From contig CM068839.1 of NCBI GenBank assembly GCA_028554795.2, positions 46,159,440 to 46,223,439 of the forward strand: 64,000 nt of DNA, read 5' to 3'. Positions 63,453 through 64,000 of this stretch are shown here, one piece after another (positions within the stretch are counted from its first letter, which is position 1; the number at the start of each line of letters is the position of its first letter). The DNA is from Sinohyriopsis cumingii (taxonomy: Eukaryota > Mollusca > Bivalvia > Unionida > Unionidae). The notes beneath the pieces were generated by a model. That model saw only the letters and a program-made list of their open reading frames with translations, made no database searches and was not told where the DNA came from. Both the position numbers and the translations under genes were made by a program.

Positions 63453-63788
63453 CTACTTGTCTAATTCATTATTTGGTTTAATTATAAATCTTTCAATGTA
63501 GTCTTGAGGAGTTTTGATGATTTTGTCCTTGACGGAGTCAGCGGTGGGGTCAATGACGGCGTTTTTAATTCGTTTGTCATAATAGCGTTTTAGTTCCCTG
63601 TATCGTTTGCCGCCACAATTGATACATAATTGTGATTTACCACGCACCCCAACGTGGCAAACCAAGCACGGGAGGGGGCCAAGAGAACCATTACGAACGC
63701 TTTGTAAATGATACCCGCAGAATTCACCTCTACATGATTTATTGCACGGGGTTGTCGACCCAATCATCAACCATTTGCAGTGATTCAT
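63453..63788 (-). CDS. Cys-rich zinc-binding protein
   Basis: 111 codons. Three Cys clusters in the first 60 residues: CKWLMIGSTTPCNKSCRGEFC, then PCLVCHVG, then LCINCGGKRYRELKR. At least two zinc sites seem possible. The C-terminus is helical. DNA- or RNA-binding role is likely but not shown. Its start lies 39 nt from the divergent plus-strand ORF. Confidence 0.75.
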   Translation of the reverse strand: MNHCKWLMIGSTTPCNKSCRGEFCGYHLQSVRNGSLGPLPCLVCHVGVRGKSQLCINCGGKRYRELKRYYDKRIKNAVIDPTADSVKDKIIKTPQDYIERFIIKPNNELDK

Positions 63789-63827
63789 TATACTATATTC
63801 TTTTATTTAAATACTTGTTTTAATTAT

Positions 63828-64000
63828 ATGGAGGAGGAGTTCAAGAAACTAGCAGCAATTAAGCCCTGGAAAAATATTAAATTCAATCTCGATAGAGTCC
63901 TCAAGGACACACCAAAAGCGTTGATAAACGATAGAACCCTGTTAAATAAAATACGCGATTGTATCAATGAATTCAAGCGTGATGGTGCATCTCATAGTTG
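63828..64000 (+). CDS. Divergent ORF, 3' truncated by window end
   Basis: ATG at 63,828 opens at least 57 codons (MEEEFKKLAAIKPWKNIKF) with no stop before the end. Helical and charged, no family recognisable from this part. It faces away from the minus-strand block, so a replication gene is possible. Confidence 0.6.
   Translation, partial: MEEEFKKLAAIKPWKNIKFNLDRVLKDTPKALINDRTLLNKIRDCINEFKRDGASHS

Larger units (their letters stand above)
54349..63996. mobile_element. Second virus-like element (open at the right edge)
   Basis: Eleven compact minus-strand genes with 20-40-nt gaps, and one divergent plus-strand ORF cut by the window end. It contains a protease, capsid-like proteins, a pX-like and a pVI-like protein, and a fibre, in an order unlike the Polinton at 33-51 kb. 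No polymerase, integrase, ATPase or terminal repeat is visible here, so the class is not fixed. It resembles the Polinton-like/adintovirus-type gene sets seen in cnidarian and arthropod assemblies. Confidence 0.8.

Overview
The window looks like nuclear DNA of an invertebrate animal, most likely a lophotrochozoan and probably a mollusc. The reasons are many unrelated minisatellites, two families of tRNA-derived SINEs, CR1/L2-like LINE 3' ends with (ATT)n tails, and one intronless TRIM-type RING/B-box gene of the kind expanded in molluscs. The host assignment is inference. The two virus-like elements are read directly from the sequence.

Layout. 1-33 kb is accessory host sequence: at least a dozen distinct tandem repeats (unit 19 to about 90 bp), microsatellites, five SINE-A copies, four SINE-B copies, two LINE fragments, and the TRIM gene at 17.7-19.9 kb (minus). 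33,058-51,316 is a complete 18.26-kb Polinton/Maverick. It has about 0.5-kb terminal inverted repeats that start AGTAGTATAAG and a perfect 6-bp target duplication (CACCCA). It carries protein-primed DNA polymerase B, retroviral-type integrase with chromodomain, packaging ATPase, double jelly-roll major capsid protein, penton-like minor capsid protein, several small virion-type proteins, a CCHC zinc-knuckle ORF and a set of coiled-coil genes. Several genes carry in-frame stops or single-base frameshifts, so this copy is decayed or has assembly errors. 51.3-52.9 kb is satellite. About 54 kb to the right edge is a second, unrelated virus-like gene cluster of compact head-to-tail minus-strand genes: minor capsid-like protein, coiled-coil membrane protein, long repeat fibre, adenain-like protease, GG-rich pX-like protein, a second type of major capsid protein, pVI-like protein, two unknowns, an HNH endonuclease and a zinc protein. 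A divergent plus-strand ORF runs off the window. No polymerase or integrase of this second element is visible, so it probably continues to the right.

Most notable signal. Five places in the Polinton, each just 3' of a small gene and two of them inside the TIRs facing outward, carry a near-perfect replication-dependent histone mRNA 3'-end signal: GGCCCTTTTCAGGGCC or AGCCCTTTTCAGGGCT, an A-rich 5' flank, a 3' ACCC flank, and a purine-rich downstream element. The late/structural genes lack it, and at least two of their transcription units end at AATAAA. This suggests the element borrows the host histone 3'-processing machinery for one class of transcripts. Three of these genes are tandem paralogues sharing an upstream module. 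The second element has its own signature: a TAATTGAAAACAC-like motif before most of its structural genes, usually overlapping the stop codon of the gene upstream.
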